Below are positions 35,049-46,410 of a stretch of DNA of 64,000 nt, piece by piece. Within the stretch, counting starts at the first letter, position 1. Each line of letters opens with the position of its first letter. The position numbers and the translations under genes are program-made. The DNA comes from Micrococcales bacterium (GTDB lineage Bacteria; Actinomycetota; Actinomycetes; Actinomycetales; Dermatophilaceae): assembly GCA_021287075.1 (NCBI GenBank), contig JAJTBD010000001.1, forward strand, positions 1-64,000. The letters are read 5' to 3'. Under the pieces are notes generated by a model. It did no database searches. It worked only from the letters and a program-made list of their open reading frames with translations, and was not told the DNA's origin.

Positions 35049-35869
35049 GCGCACCCACCCTCCCGGAGCCCGGGTCGATGCGGGTGATGTCCTACAACAC
35101 CCGTGACTTCCAGGACGATGTGGCCGCGGCCATCCGGGTCATCCGCGCCGTCGACCCCGACGTGCTCTGCCTCCAGGAGGTCCCGCGCCGCCTCCTCTCG
35201 CCCTTCCGGGTCGCCTCCTTCGCCCGCCGCACGGGCATGTACTGGTCGGGCCGGCACACCGGCAGCGGCGGCACGACGATCCTGACCTCGCTGCGGGTGC
35301 AGGTGCGCGAGTCCCGGCATCACCGCCTGCGGGTCGCGCGCCTCCAGCGCACCAGGGGGTATGCCGTGATCCGCGTCGCGCCGCCCGGCTGCCAGCCCGT
35401 GGTGGTCGGCAGCGTGCACCTGAGCCTGGACCCGCGTGAGCGCGAGCAGCATGCCCGCGAGATCCTCACGACGGTCTCGCACGGCGAGCCCGTCATCCTC
35501 GCCGGCGACCTCAACGAGGGGGAGTCGGGCAGGGCCTGGCAGCTGATCGCCTCGCCCCTGCGGCTGGTCTCCAGCCCCGCGCCGACCTATCCGTCCGCTC
35601 ATCCGCGCCGGCTGCTGGATGTCATCTTCGCCTCGCCCGAGCTGGCCGTGCGTGCCGGTGGCCACGTCGACCTCGACCCGGCCGATGTCACGGCCGGTTC
35701 CGACCACCGCCCCGTGTGGGTCGACGTCGTCGCGGCCCCGCTGACCTCGGCCGACGCCAGGCGCGAGCAGCGTCAGGAGGAGCTGTCCACCCGGATCACC
35801 GAGGAGCAGGTCGCCGAGGCCGAGGTGGTCGCGCGCGAGGCCACGCCCCCCGCCACACCCGAGGGCTGA
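35045..35869 (+). CDS. endonuclease/exonuclease/phosphatase (EEP) family protein
   Basis: A 274-aa EEP-fold metal-dependent phosphoesterase: MRVMSYNTRDF, DVLCLQEVPRRL (metal-binding Glu), GSVHLSL, ILAGDLNEG (Asp and Asn), LLDVIFASPE, and SDHRPVWVDV (catalytic Asp-His). No signal peptide. GTG start overlaps the ROK stop. The C-terminal 40 residues are charged and probably disordered. Substrate (nucleic acid, lipid or inositol phosphate) cannot be decided. Confidence 0.85.
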   Translation: MSAPTLPEPGSMRVMSYNTRDFQDDVAAAIRVIRAVDPDVLCLQEVPRRLLSPFRVASFARRTGMYWSGRHTGSGGTTILTSLRVQVRESRHHRLRVARLQRTRGYAVIRVAPPGCQPVVVGSVHLSLDPREREQHAREILTTVSHGEPVILAGDLNEGESGRAWQLIASPLRLVSSPAPTYPSAHPRRLLDVIFASPELAVRAGGHVDLDPADVTAGSDHRPVWVDVVAAPLTSADARREQRQEELSTRITEEQVAEAEVVAREATPPATPEG

Positions 35870-35872
35870 GCC

Positions 35873-36439
35873 TCAGACCTGTGCGCCGTCGTCGGGCCCG
35901 TTGCCGGGGCCGCGCGTGACGAGCAGCCCGAATCCCACGGCGCACATCAGCAGCCCGAGCACGGTCACCCAGCCGCCGACGACGGGGCGGGCGATGACCA
36001 GCCACAGCAGCAGCAGCGGCCCGCCGACCAGCCCGACGAGGGCGCCCCAGAAGTGCCAGTCCTCCGGCGGCGGCAGCGCGCGCGGGGGGCCGGGCTCGAA
36101 GTGCTCGTCGTCCTCCTCCTCGATCACCCGGTCGGCGCGCCCGAGATCCCACGAGGCGCCGGCACCACGCCAGACCGGGATGTCCATATCGAGCGGGTCC
36201 CGGCCTGGGGACTGCTCGCGCGCCGCAGGTGACTCGGGCGCGGGGCCGCCCCGCGGCATACCCCCGTCTGTGGACCGGGGGTCCCTGGCGTGAGGGGGGA
36301 GGGGGAAGCGGTTGGGGGTGAAGCCGCCGGCGCTGTCGGCGCTCTTGGCGGGCGGCTCGTGACCGGCAGCCGTCTGGTCCCACCCGGCGATGATCCGGTG
36401 GAACTCCTCGTCGATGTCGCGGTCCCGCGGGTCGCTCAT
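35873..36439 (-). CDS. two-TM membrane protein of actinobacterial type
   Basis: A 188-aa protein with a ~115-residue hydrophilic N-terminus (Pro/Asp-rich, ending HFEPGPPRALPPPEDWHFWG) and two C-terminal helices separated by a short turn (WGALVGLVGGPLLLLWLVIA and WVTVLGLLMCAVGFGLL). The HFxPPxPPPLP-FWG pre-membrane motif recurs in many actinobacterial proteins of unknown role. The ATG has GGAGCG upstream. It converges on the EEP gene with a 3-base gap. Confidence 0.72.
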   Translation of the reverse strand: MSDPRDRDIDEEFHRIIAGWDQTAAGHEPPAKSADSAGGFTPNRFPLPPHARDPRSTDGGMPRGGPAPESPAAREQSPGRDPLDMDIPVWRGAGASWDLGRADRVIEEEDDEHFEPGPPRALPPPEDWHFWGALVGLVGGPLLLLWLVIARPVVGGWVTVLGLLMCAVGFGLLVTRGPGNGPDDGAQV

Positions 36440-36543
36440 CGGGTCTGCGCTCCATCTGGGTCGTACGGCAGGTGCGTGGGCAATCCTCGCACGGGCTCGC
36501 GAGACGCGGGTAGAGTGCAGGCGATTCGAACGAGGGAGAAACG

Positions 36544-37434
36544 GTGTTCTACTGGCTGCTCAAGACGGTCGTGCTGGGCCCCGTCCTGCGGGTGCTCTTC
36601 CGGCCGTGGGTGGAGGGGGAGGAGCACATCCCCGAGGAGGGCGCCGCGATCTTCGCGAGCAACCACCTGAGCTTCTCGGACTCGATCTTCCTGCCTCTGA
36701 TGGTGCCGCGCCGGGTGACCTTCCTGGCCAAGGCCGACTACTTCACCGGCCGCGGCGCCAAGGGCCGGCTGACCGCGATGTTCTTCAAGGGCGTGGGCCA
36801 GGTCCCCGTCGACCGCTCCGGCGGCAAGGCCAGCGACGCCGCCCTGCGCTCGGGCCTGCGGATCCTGCGCCGCGGCGAGTTCCTCGGCATCTATCCCGAG
36901 GGCACCCGCAGCCCCGACGGCCGGCTCTATCGCGGCCGCACCGGCGTCGCGCGGATGGCGCTGGAGGCCAAGGTCCCGGTCATCCCCGTCGCCATGATCG
37001 GCACCGACAAGGCCCAGCCGACCGGTCAGATCATCCCCAACATCACCCGTGTCGGCATCCGGGTGGGCGAGCCCCTCGACTTCTCCCGCTACTACGGCAT
37101 GGAGGGCGACCGCTTCGTCCTGCGCTCGGTGACCGACGAGATCATGTACGAGCTGATGCTGCTGTCCGAGCAGGAGTACGTCGACATGTACGCCAGCTCG
37201 ATGAAGGACCGGCTTCTCCAGGCCGCCAAGGCCAAGGCCCAGGAGCTCCAGGCGGCCGTGCGCCCCAGCGGGTCCCCCGACCTCGAGTCCGCCCTCGACG
37301 AGGCCGAGGCCGAGGTGGAGCGCCGAGCCAACGAGGCCAACAACCCCGTCGAGCCGGCCGACGCCTCACCCGACCGCCCGGTCGACGAGCGCCCCGAGTC
37401 CGACGGCGGCCTGCCCGGCGCCCGCGCCAGCTGA
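36544..37434 (+). CDS. 1-acyl-sn-glycerol-3-phosphate acyltransferase family protein
   Basis: A 296-aa PlsC-family enzyme acylating lysophosphatidic acid (or a related acceptor) in phospholipid synthesis. Block I NHLSFSDS (NHx4D), block II-III GVGQVPVDRSGG and YPEGTRSPDGRLYRGRTG, and block IV VPVIPVAMIG are present. The last 90 residues are an acidic, probably coiled tail that the core family lacks. GTG start with a purine-rich GAGGGAGAAA upstream. It stands alone before the two-component genes, 19 bases away. Confidence 0.92.
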   Translation: MFYWLLKTVVLGPVLRVLFRPWVEGEEHIPEEGAAIFASNHLSFSDSIFLPLMVPRRVTFLAKADYFTGRGAKGRLTAMFFKGVGQVPVDRSGGKASDAALRSGLRILRRGEFLGIYPEGTRSPDGRLYRGRTGVARMALEAKVPVIPVAMIGTDKAQPTGQIIPNITRVGIRVGEPLDFSRYYGMEGDRFVLRSVTDEIMYELMLLSEQEYVDMYASSMKDRLLQAAKAKAQELQAAVRPSGSPDLESALDEAEAEVERRANEANNPVEPADASPDRPVDERPESDGGLPGARAS

Positions 37435-37453
37435 CCGCGGCCCCACCAGCGCC

Positions 37454-38602
37454 ATGCCCGTCCACGAGGCGCCCGGCGACAAGCCGTTCAACGACGCCTA
37501 CTGGCGCGGCATCCACATCCTGCGCGTGCTCACGGTGGTGTATGCCGCCGTCACCCTCTGGCTGCGCTGGGACGACCTGGTCCGCCCCCGACTGGGCGCG
37601 ACCGTCCTCGCCGTGCTGGGCCTGTTCAGCCTCGCCCTGATGGTGCGACGGCGGCGCAGCGTGGTGCTGGTCGTCATCGAGGTGGCGCTCGCCTGCGCCG
37701 CCGTCCTGCTCACCCGCCTCGTCGACTCGCCGGAGCAGATCGCCTCGGGGGCGCCCACGGTGCCCGGGCTCTTCCCCGCTGCGGGTGTGGTCGCCGCCGC
37801 CGTGCTCACCGGCCCGTGGGGCGGGCTCGCTGCCGCGGCCGCAGTCTCGGTCGCCGACCTGGTCGAGGTCGGCGAGCCCAACCGCTTCACCCTGCACAAC
37901 ATCCTGCTGCTGCTCATGCTGGGTGGGCTGATCGGGCTGGCCGCCCAGTCCGCCCGCCGGGCGGAGGCCCGCGCCCGTGAGGCGATGGCCCTGCGCGCCC
38001 GCCTCACCGAGCGCGAACGACTGGGCCGGGCGGTCCACGACGGCGTGCTCCAGGGCCTCGCGCTCATCCACCGCCGTGGTCGCGACATCGGCGGGGAGGC
38101 CGCCGAGCTGGGCGAGATCGCCGCCGAGCAGGAGCAGTCGCTGCGCCAGCTGGTCAGCCGGCTGGCACCCGAGGACACCGCCCCGTCGGGGGCCGCGCTG
38201 ACCCGCGACGTGGCAGGGGAGCTGATGCGCCTGTCCGGTGCCGGGGTCGACGTGACCGGTCCGGCGACCCCGCTGCCCATGGCTGCCCAGGCCTGCGACG
38301 AAGTCGTGGCGGCCGTGCGCGCCGCCCTCGACAACGTCCGCACCCACGCCGGCGACGGCGCCCACGCCTGGGTCCTGGTCGAGGACGGCGGGGAGGAGGT
38401 CCTGGTGACCGTGCGCGACAACGGCGTCGGTATGCCGCGCGAGCGGCTCACGGAGGCCGCCGCCTCCGGGCGGATGGGCTTCGCCCGCAGCATCCGGGGC
38501 CGGCTGGAGGACCTCGGCGGCTCCGCCCACCTGACCTCCCGCGAGGGCGGCGGCACGACCGTGCGGCTGCGAGCCCCGCTGGAACGCAGCGGATCCCACT
38601 GA
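37454..38602 (+). CDS. sensor histidine kinase (MacS/NarL-partner type)
   Basis: A 382-aa membrane histidine kinase. Five to six hydrophobic helices fill residues 20-165. The dimerisation/phospho-acceptor helix is ERERLGRAVHDGVLQGLALI (about 190-210, His in AVHDG). The ATPase domain has the N-box DNVRTHA and G-boxes VRDNGVGMP and GRMGFARSIRGRL. It is followed by a LuxR-type regulator 38 bases on. The N-terminal sensor resembles MacS-like kinases; signal unknown. Confidence 0.88.
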   Translation: MPVHEAPGDKPFNDAYWRGIHILRVLTVVYAAVTLWLRWDDLVRPRLGATVLAVLGLFSLALMVRRRRSVVLVVIEVALACAAVLLTRLVDSPEQIASGAPTVPGLFPAAGVVAAAVLTGPWGGLAAAAAVSVADLVEVGEPNRFTLHNILLLLMLGGLIGLAAQSARRAEARAREAMALRARLTERERLGRAVHDGVLQGLALIHRRGRDIGGEAAELGEIAAEQEQSLRQLVSRLAPEDTAPSGAALTRDVAGELMRLSGAGVDVTGPATPLPMAAQACDEVVAAVRAALDNVRTHAGDGAHAWVLVEDGGEEVLVTVRDNGVGMPRERLTEAAASGRMGFARSIRGRLEDLGGSAHLTSREGGGTTVRLRAPLERSGSH

Positions 38603-38640
38603 CCACCGCACACGGCATACCGACCGACGAAGGAGACCCG

Positions 38641-39333
38641 ATGGCCGAGGCGCCGCCCATCCCGCCCGCTGACGAGGCACACCTGCGGGTGCTCGTCGCC
38701 GACGACCACCCCATGTGGCTCGACGCCCTCGCCCGCGACCTCGACGGCGCGGGCATCGAGGTGGTCGGCACTGCGGCCGACGGCCCCCAGACGGTCGCGC
38801 GGGTGCGGGCCACCCGGCCCGACGTGCTCGTGCTCGACCTCAACCTCCCCGGCATGCGGGGCGATGAGGTGTGCCGCGCGCTCGGTGATGTGCCCGTGCG
38901 TGTGCTCATCCTCTCGGCCAGCGGCGAGCAGCAGGACGTCCTCGACGCGGTGAAGGCCGGTGCGTCCGGCTATCTGGTCAAGTCGGCCACGAGCGCCGAG
39001 ATCGTCGAGGCGGTGCGGGCGACCGGGCGCGGCGAGGCCGTCTATACCCCCGGGCTGGCCGGCATGGTGCTGGGGGAGTTCCAGCGGATGTCGCACGAGC
39101 CAGAGGCCGCCGCCCGGCCGGAGCGGCCCATCCCCGAGCTGACCGAGCGCGAGACCGAGATCCTGCGGCTGGTGGCGACCGGCATGGGCAGCAAGGAGAT
39201 CGCGGCCGAGCTGTTCATCTCCCACCGCACCGTGCAGAACCACGTGCAGAACACGCTCGGCAAGCTGCACCTGCACAACCGGGTGGAGCTGGTCCGGTTC
39301 GCGCTCGCCCGGGGGCTGGACCTGCCGGAGTAG
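38641..39333 (+). CDS. LuxR/NarL-family response regulator
   Basis: A 230-aa regulator. Receiver domain: VLVADDHPMW (acidic pocket), DVLVLDLNLPGM (phospho-acceptor Asp about residue 63), LILSAS, and YLVKSAT (switch Lys). The C-terminal GerE helix-turn-helix is ELTERETEILRLVATGMGSKEIAAELFIS followed by HRTVQNHVQNTLGKL. Cognate partner of the kinase immediately upstream. GGCATACC words lie on either side of it (38614 and 39344). Confidence 0.95.
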   Translation: MAEAPPIPPADEAHLRVLVADDHPMWLDALARDLDGAGIEVVGTAADGPQTVARVRATRPDVLVLDLNLPGMRGDEVCRALGDVPVRVLILSASGEQQDVLDAVKAGASGYLVKSATSAEIVEAVRATGRGEAVYTPGLAGMVLGEFQRMSHEPEAAARPERPIPELTERETEILRLVATGMGSKEIAAELFISHRTVQNHVQNTLGKLHLHNRVELVRFALARGLDLPE

Positions 39334-39407
39334 GCGGCCGCGCGGCATACCGGCGCCGCAGGCCAGCCACCATGCGGGCGGCCGGTGGGTGGCGCGCCGC
39401 GGGGACC

Positions 39408-39413
39408 TATCCT
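39408..39413 (+). promoter_or_regulatory. -10 element of leaderless aroG
   Basis: TATCCT followed by six bases and the GTG start; no Shine-Dalgarno and no clear -35. Confidence 0.45.
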
Positions 39414-39419
39414 TAGGCG

Positions 39420-40772
39420 GTGAGCACGATCGACACCACTGACGTCCTGGCCGGCCTCGCCGCCGGCGCCGACCTGCCGGCTGCCCAGCAGCCGGAGTGG
39501 CCCGACCGGGCCGCCCTGGACCGTGCGGTGGAGACCCTGCGCACCTATCCGCCGCTGGTCTTCGCCGGCGAGTGCGATGTCCTGCGAGAGCGGATGGCCG
39601 CGGCCTCGCGCGGTGAGGCCTTCGTCCTCCAGGGCGGCGACTGCGCCGAGACCTTCGCCGCGGCGACGGCCAACAACATCCGCGACCGGGTCAAGACGAT
39701 CCTCCAAATGGCGGCCGTGCTGACCTATGGCGCGTCCGTGCCGGTCGTCAAGGTCGGCCGCATGGCGGGGCAGTACGCCAAGCCGCGTTCGTCCTCCACC
39801 GAGACCCGCGAGGGCGTGACGCTGCCGGCCTACCGCGGCGACATGGTCAACGACTTCGAGTTCACACCCGAGTCGCGCCTGCCCGACCCCGACCGACTGG
39901 TGCGCGGCTACCACGCGAGCTCGGCGACGCTCAATCTCGTGCGCGCCTTCACCCAGGGTGGTTTCGCCGACCTGCGCTATGTGCACGAGTGGAACCGCGG
40001 CTTCGTCACCAACGCCGCCAACGCCCGCTATGACCGCATCGCCCGCGACATCGACAAGGCGATGAAGTTCATGGCCGCGTGCGGCGCCGACTTCGACGCG
40101 ATGCGCACGACCGAGTTCTTCGCCGCCCACGAGGGCCTGCTGCTCGACTACGAGCGGCCGCTGACCCGCGTCGACTCGCGCACCGGGCAGCTCTATGACA
40201 CCGCCGGCCACTTCATCTGGGTCGGTGAGCGCACCCGCGACCTCGACGGCGCCCACATCGACTTCGTCTCGCGCGTGCGCAACCCGATCGGCATCAAGCT
40301 CTCGGCCAAGGCCGACCCCGAGATGGTGCTGCGGATGATCGACAAGGTCGACCCCGAGCGCGAGCCCGGCCGCCTGACCTTCATCACGCGCATGGGCGCC
40401 GGCACCGTCCGTGACGCGCTGCCCCCACTGGTGGAGCGGGTCACCGCCTCGGGAGCCCAGGTCACCTGGATCTGCGACCCGATGCACGGCAACACCTTCG
40501 AGTCGACCACCGGCTACAAGACGCGCCGCTTCGACGATGTCATCGAGGAGGTGCGCGGCTTCTTCGACGTGCACCAGGGCCTGGGCACCGTCCCGGGTGG
40601 TCTGCACATCGAGCTCACGGGCAATGACGTCACCGAGTGCCTCGGCGGCTTCGAGCGGATCTCCGACGAAGACCTCTCGCAGCGCTACGAGAGCGTCTGC
40701 GACCCGCGGCTGAACCACCAGCAGAGCCTCGAGCTGGCCTTCCTCGTCGCCGACATGCTCAACCGCGACTGA
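39420..40772 (+). CDS. aroG: class II DAHP synthase
   Basis: A 450-aa type II 3-deoxy-D-arabino-heptulosonate 7-phosphate synthase, first step of the shikimate pathway. Recognisable throughout: QGGDCAETF (about 75-83, metal Cys), GRMAGQYAKPRS, YRGDMVNDF, EGLLLDYE, FIWVGERTR, RVRNPIGIK, WICDPMHGNTF, and GGLHIELTG. GTG start with no ribosome site; TATCCT ends 6 bases before it (leaderless). As in Mycobacterium tuberculosis, it is near a PknB-type kinase gene. Confidence 0.97.
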   Translation: MSTIDTTDVLAGLAAGADLPAAQQPEWPDRAALDRAVETLRTYPPLVFAGECDVLRERMAAASRGEAFVLQGGDCAETFAAATANNIRDRVKTILQMAAVLTYGASVPVVKVGRMAGQYAKPRSSSTETREGVTLPAYRGDMVNDFEFTPESRLPDPDRLVRGYHASSATLNLVRAFTQGGFADLRYVHEWNRGFVTNAANARYDRIARDIDKAMKFMAACGADFDAMRTTEFFAAHEGLLLDYERPLTRVDSRTGQLYDTAGHFIWVGERTRDLDGAHIDFVSRVRNPIGIKLSAKADPEMVLRMIDKVDPEREPGRLTFITRMGAGTVRDALPPLVERVTASGAQVTWICDPMHGNTFESTTGYKTRRFDDVIEEVRGFFDVHQGLGTVPGGLHIELTGNDVTECLGGFERISDEDLSQRYESVCDPRLNHQQSLELAFLVADMLNRD

Positions 40773-40786
40773 CCCTCGAGGCACCG

Positions 40787-41854
40787 ATGACCCAGATCGT
40801 CGCCGACCTCCTCTCCGACACCCTCACCCGGCCCACGGCCGGGATGCGTGCGGCCATCGCCGCCGCCGAGGTCGGCGACGACGTCTTCGGCGAGGACCCG
40901 ACCGTCGCCCGGCTCGAGGCGCGCGTGGCCGAGCTGCTCGGCCACGAGGCGGGGCTGTTCGCGCCCACGGGCTCGATGGCCAACCAGCTGGGGGTGCGGC
41001 TGCACGTCGGGCCCGGCCAGGAGCTGGTGGCCGACTCGCTCGCGCACGTGCTGCGTGCCGAGCTGGGGGCGGCCGCGATCCTCTCCGGCATCAGCTCGCG
41101 CACCTGGGTCGCCGACCGCGGTCTCCTCGACGCCCGCCAGGCCGCCGGGCTGATGATCACCGGCGCCGGCGTCTATCAGGTCAACACGGCACTCGCGGTC
41201 GTCGAGAACACCCACAACTTCGGTGGTGGCACCGTGCAGCCCATCGAGCAGATCCGGGCGCTGCGCGAGGAGACCCGGCGCCAGGGGGTCGCCATGCACC
41301 TCGACGGCGCCCGCCTGTGGAATGCCCATGTCGCCACCGGCATCCCCCTCGCCGACTATGGCCGCGAGTTCGACACCGTGAGCGTCTGCCTGTCCAAGGG
41401 CCTGGGCGCGCCGGTCGGCTCGGTGCTGGTCGGCACCCGTGAGCACATCGACGAGGCGCGGGTGTGGCGCAAGCGGTTCGGTGGCGGCATGCGCCAGGTC
41501 GGCGTCCTCGCCGCCGCGGGCCTGTATGCCCTCGACCACCACATCGAGCGCCTCGCCGACGACCACGCGCGGGCCCGGCGCTTCGCCGAGGCCGCGGCCG
41601 CGGTGGCGCCCGGCTCGATCGAGCCGACCCAGGTCGAGACCAATATCGTCATCCTCGATGTCGCCCAGTCCGGTTGGGCCGCAGCCGATCTCGTCACCGA
41701 GGCGGCCGCTCGCGGCATACGCCTGTATGCCGTGGGGCCCGGCAAGGTGCGCCTGGTCTGGCATCTCGACGTCGATGACGCCGCGACCGACCACGCCATC
41801 GCCGAGCTCGGCCCGCTCCTGTCGGGCGGCCCGAGGCAGTCCCGGCAGGTCTAG
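40787..41854 (+). CDS. ltaE: low-specificity L-threonine aldolase
   Basis: A 355-aa fold-type I PLP enzyme cleaving threonine/allo-threonine to glycine and acetaldehyde. Landmarks: DLLSDTLTRPTAGMR, GDDVFGEDPTVARLE, FAPTGSMANQL, VENTHNFGGGTVQP, MHLDGARLWNAHVATG (PLP Asp), and VSVCLSKGLGAPVGS with the PLP lysine (about residue 202). ATG 14 bases after aroG, so probably co-transcribed with it; no ribosome site is evident. Two recurrent words face each other inside the gene (41714 and 41725). Confidence 0.92.
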   Translation: MTQIVADLLSDTLTRPTAGMRAAIAAAEVGDDVFGEDPTVARLEARVAELLGHEAGLFAPTGSMANQLGVRLHVGPGQELVADSLAHVLRAELGAAAILSGISSRTWVADRGLLDARQAAGLMITGAGVYQVNTALAVVENTHNFGGGTVQPIEQIRALREETRRQGVAMHLDGARLWNAHVATGIPLADYGREFDTVSVCLSKGLGAPVGSVLVGTREHIDEARVWRKRFGGGMRQVGVLAAAGLYALDHHIERLADDHARARRFAEAAAAVAPGSIEPTQVETNIVILDVAQSGWAAADLVTEAAARGIRLYAVGPGKVRLVWHLDVDDAATDHAIAELGPLLSGGPRQSRQV

Positions 41855-41905
41855 ACGCGCCCAGTCGCCCCGGCGGACGGTCCAGTCGCGCGGGGCCCTC
41901 GCTCC

Positions 41906-42828
41906 TCAGACCTCGTGGTGGAGCAGCTCGGCGGGCGGGTCCTGCTCGGCGGTGGCGTCGGGGTCGGGCGGCGAGCCGCGCAGCTCGACCAGATACATGG
42001 CCGCGAGCACGAGCAGCCCGCCGACGAGCATGCGCCAGGTGAGTGACTCGCCGCCGAGCGCGACCGCGAATCCGGCGGCGAAGACCGGCTCCAGCGTCAT
42101 GATGATCGCCGCCCGCGTCGCCGCGATGTGGGCCTGGGCATAGGTCTGGGCCCAGAGGGCGAAGGCCCCGGCCACCAGCGCCATATAGAGCAGCGAGAGC
42201 CACTGACCGCCGTCGGCGGGGAGGGTCAGGCCGCCGGGCACGGCCGCGATCCCGGCGACGGGGATGATCCCGAGCGCCTGCACCACGGCCAGCCCGGTCG
42301 CGCGCTGTGGTGTGCTCCAGCGCCCGAGGGCCACGATGTGCAGGGCATAGAGCGCGGCCGAGCACAGCGTGAGCGCCTCGCCGAGGCCGACCGTGACGCC
42401 CCGGAGCGACAGCACGGCCAGGCCGAGTGTGGAGAGGCCGACGGCCACCCACATCACCCCAGGGATGCGCTCACGCAGGACGAGCGCGCCCAGCAGGGGC
42501 GTCAGCACCACATAGGTGCCGGTGATGAAGCCGGACACCGATGCCGAGGTGTGCTCGAGGCCGACCGTCTGGAGCAGCTGCGCCGACCCATAGAGCACCC
42601 CCAGGCCCAGACCGGTGAGCACGTCGCGACGCTCCAGGGCGCGCAGCTGACGGTGGAAGACCGCGGCCATCGCGAGCGCGGCGACCGAGAAGCGCACGAC
42701 CAGGAAGTCGGCCGAGGGCACGTGGGCGACGAGGTCGCGGATGAGGAAGAAGGTCGAGCCCCAGGAGGCGGTGACGGCGACGAGGAGCAGCGTGGCCAGG
42801 CGGCCCGAGCGCACCGGGCGCTCGCCCA

Positions 42829-42829
<1 letters not shown>
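41906..42829 (-). CDS. EamA/DMT-family transporter
   Basis: A 307-aa permease with ten predicted transmembrane helices in two EamA repeats (WGSTFFLIRDLV, SASVSGFITGTYVVLTPLLG; then YALHIVALG, AAIIMTLEPVFAAGFA). Probably exports or imports a small metabolite; substrate not predictable. The ATG overlaps the stop of the upstream kinase gene (ATGA), so it is translated from the same message. Confidence 0.88.
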
Positions 42830-44706
<1,877 letters not shown>

Positions 44707-44713
44707 GGCCGTG

Positions 44714-44719
44714 AGTGTA
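44714..44719 (-). promoter_or_regulatory. -10 element of leaderless PASTA kinase gene
   Basis: TACACT on the minus strand with seven bases to the GTG at 44706 and no ribosome site. Confidence 0.45.
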
Positions 44720-44755
44720 GTTTCGATGGCTGGGTGCCTCGTGGGGTTGTCCCGA

Positions 44756-45829
44756 TCAGAGCCTGCTGTAGTGGTGCTTCACGTTGGCGACATAGCGCTT
44801 GGTGTCGGGATACAGGCCGTGCTCCCGGACCGAGCCCAGGCCCTGGTAGTAGCCGGCGATCGCGTGGTCCAGGCTGCCCGCCTCGCGGGTCAGATAGCGC
44901 AGGATCGCGACGCCGGCGGTGACGTTGTCCTGCGTCTTGCGCAGATCCAGACGCTGTCCGACCATGTCCGAGGCCCACTCGCCGGAGGTGGGGATAACCT
45001 GCATCGTGCCGACCGCGTTGGCGACCGAGACCTGCGACTGGTCCCACCCGGACTCCTGGTAGGCGATCGCCAGGGCGAGCTTGGGGTCGATGCCGTGGCG
45101 GCGGGCCGTCTTCTCGATGATCGCCTTGGTCTCGGTCCGGCCCGGCACCCCCGCGCGGGCCAGCTGGGCGCGGGTGCGCGCAGCCTGCGCCACGGTCGCG
45201 TTGGGATAGCGGCGCCCCTCGAAGGTGTGGGAGTCGAAGCGCGTCGTGGCCTTGCTGGCCTGCGCCGGCCGGGCGGTCCTGGTGGCCGGCCGGGCGGTCC
45301 TGGTGGCCGGCCGGGCCGCGGCGCCCGCCTTGCCCTTCGCCGGCACCGCGATGCGCTGGCCGGGCTTCAGGCCGCGCGGGTCGATCCCCGGGTTGAGCTT
45401 GAGCAGGCGCGAGACGGTGGTGCGCCGGGCCGCCGCGACGTGGGTGAGGGTCTCTCCCCTGCGGATGCGGTATGCCGCGCTGCCACCCTGCGAGGGCCGC
45501 TTGGCGGGGCGCGCGGCCGGCTTCGCCTTCGCCGCCGGCGTGGCCACGCGCTTGGCCACGGGTGTGGCGGAGCGGGGGGCCGGGGCGGTGCGGGGCACCC
45601 ACAGCCGCTGGCCGGGCTTGATCAGCCCGCCGCCGTAGGGGAGGTGGTTGCGGGTGGCGATCACCCGGCTGGTCGTGCGGTGGCGGGTCGCGATCGCCTT
45701 GACGGTGTCGCCGGGGCGCACGACATAGGTGGTCCAGCCGTGCGGCGCCGCGGGCCCGCTGTGGGCGGCCGCCGTCGCGGGCAGGGCGTGGGTGGTCGGG
45801 GGCATCGCGGGCGGCAGGAAGACGGGCAC
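44756..45829 (-). CDS. LysM-containing lytic transglycosylase
   Basis: A 357-aa cell-wall hydrolase. Two LysM repeats: YVVRPGDTVKAIATRHRTTS near 38-80 and YRIRRGETLTHVAAARRTTV near 120-162. An Arg/Ala/Pro/Thr-rich linker comes next, then an SLT goose-lysozyme-like domain (about 245-357): GIDPKLALAIAYQESGWDQSQVS with catalytic Glu, AVGTMQVIP, and YYQGLGSVREHG. Start uncertain: GTG 45829 is the first good codon, with AAGGA upstream, and gives only a weak Ala/Pro-rich export signal. Lies beside the PASTA kinase, consistent with cell-wall control. Confidence 0.82.
   Translation of the reverse strand: MPVFLPPAMPPTTHALPATAAAHSGPAAPHGWTTYVVRPGDTVKAIATRHRTTSRVIATRNHLPYGGGLIKPGQRLWVPRTAPAPRSATPVAKRVATPAAKAKPAARPAKRPSQGGSAAYRIRRGETLTHVAAARRTTVSRLLKLNPGIDPRGLKPGQRIAVPAKGKAGAAARPATRTARPATRTARPAQASKATTRFDSHTFEGRRYPNATVAQAARTRAQLARAGVPGRTETKAIIEKTARRHGIDPKLALAIAYQESGWDQSQVSVANAVGTMQVIPTSGEWASDMVGQRLDLRKTQDNVTAGVAILRYLTREAGSLDHAIAGYYQGLGSVREHGLYPDTKRYVANVKHHYSRL
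45264..45316. repeat. 21-bp tandem repeat in LysM-SLT linker
   Basis: Two and a half identical copies of a 21-bp unit (45264-45284, 45285-45305, partial 45306-45316), encoding ARPATRT heptads in the linker between LysM and transglycosylase domains. Confidence 0.9.
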
Positions 45830-46001
45830 GGCGGGCGGGTCCTTCCGATGGGGTGTCGCGGCGGCCGGTGCGGCGGCGCAGCGATCGGTGTGACTGGTGT
45901 GACAACTGAGGTTTGACGTTAACGGAGCCCCGGCCCCGATTGTGGGAGCACACGCCCGCGCGGACAGCGGGTGTCGGCGACCGGCGCGGCATACTGTCGG
46001 G

Positions 46002-46400
46002 GTGAGCGAGACCCCCACGCAGACCGCAGGCCAGCCCGACGCCGCCGACCTCGAGAGCCTGGTCGCCGACTGGCTGACCGTCCCCGACGCCGCCGAGCGG
46101 CTCGGCGTGCCACTGTCGGCCGTGCGGCGGATGATCGAGGAGCGCGACCTGCTCGCCCACCGCGTCGGTGAGCGCCGGGTCGTGGCCGTGCCGGCCCGGT
46201 TCATCGGCGACGAGGGGCCACTGGCACCGCTCAAGGGCACCTTCACCGTGCTGGCCGACGGCGGCATGCGCGACGAGGAGATCATCGCCTGGCTCTTCAC
46301 GCCCGACGCCACGCTGCCGGTGTCGGGCGCCCCGATCGACGCCCTCATCGGCGGCTTCAAGACCGAGGTGCGCCGCCGCGCGATGGAGACCGCCCTCTAG
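46002..46400 (+). CDS. Rv2175c-like DNA-binding protein
   Basis: A 132-aa protein matching Rv2175c, a winged-helix DNA-binding substrate of the PknL kinase in M. tuberculosis. ADWLTVPDAAERLGVPLSAVRRMIEERDLLAHRVGERRVVAVP is the N-terminal HTH/wing. LVPLKGTFTVL-like PLKGTFTVLADGG and DEEIIAWLF are conserved. The N-terminal region contains several Thr (ETPTQTAG), as in the phosphorylated mycobacterial protein. GTG start; TACTGT four bases upstream overlaps a GGCATAC word. Confidence 0.88.
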   Translation: MSETPTQTAGQPDAADLESLVADWLTVPDAAERLGVPLSAVRRMIEERDLLAHRVGERRVVAVPARFIGDEGPLAPLKGTFTVLADGGMRDEEIIAWLFTPDATLPVSGAPIDALIGGFKTEVRRRAMETAL

Positions 46401-46410
46401 GAGGGGTCGC

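Noticed and set aside
45830..46001. c-di-AMP (ydaO-type) riboswitch upstream of the LysM transglycosylase
   Set aside because: Such riboswitches often precede wall hydrolases in actinobacteria, and a ~90-base leader is possible, but I could not find the conserved core segments.
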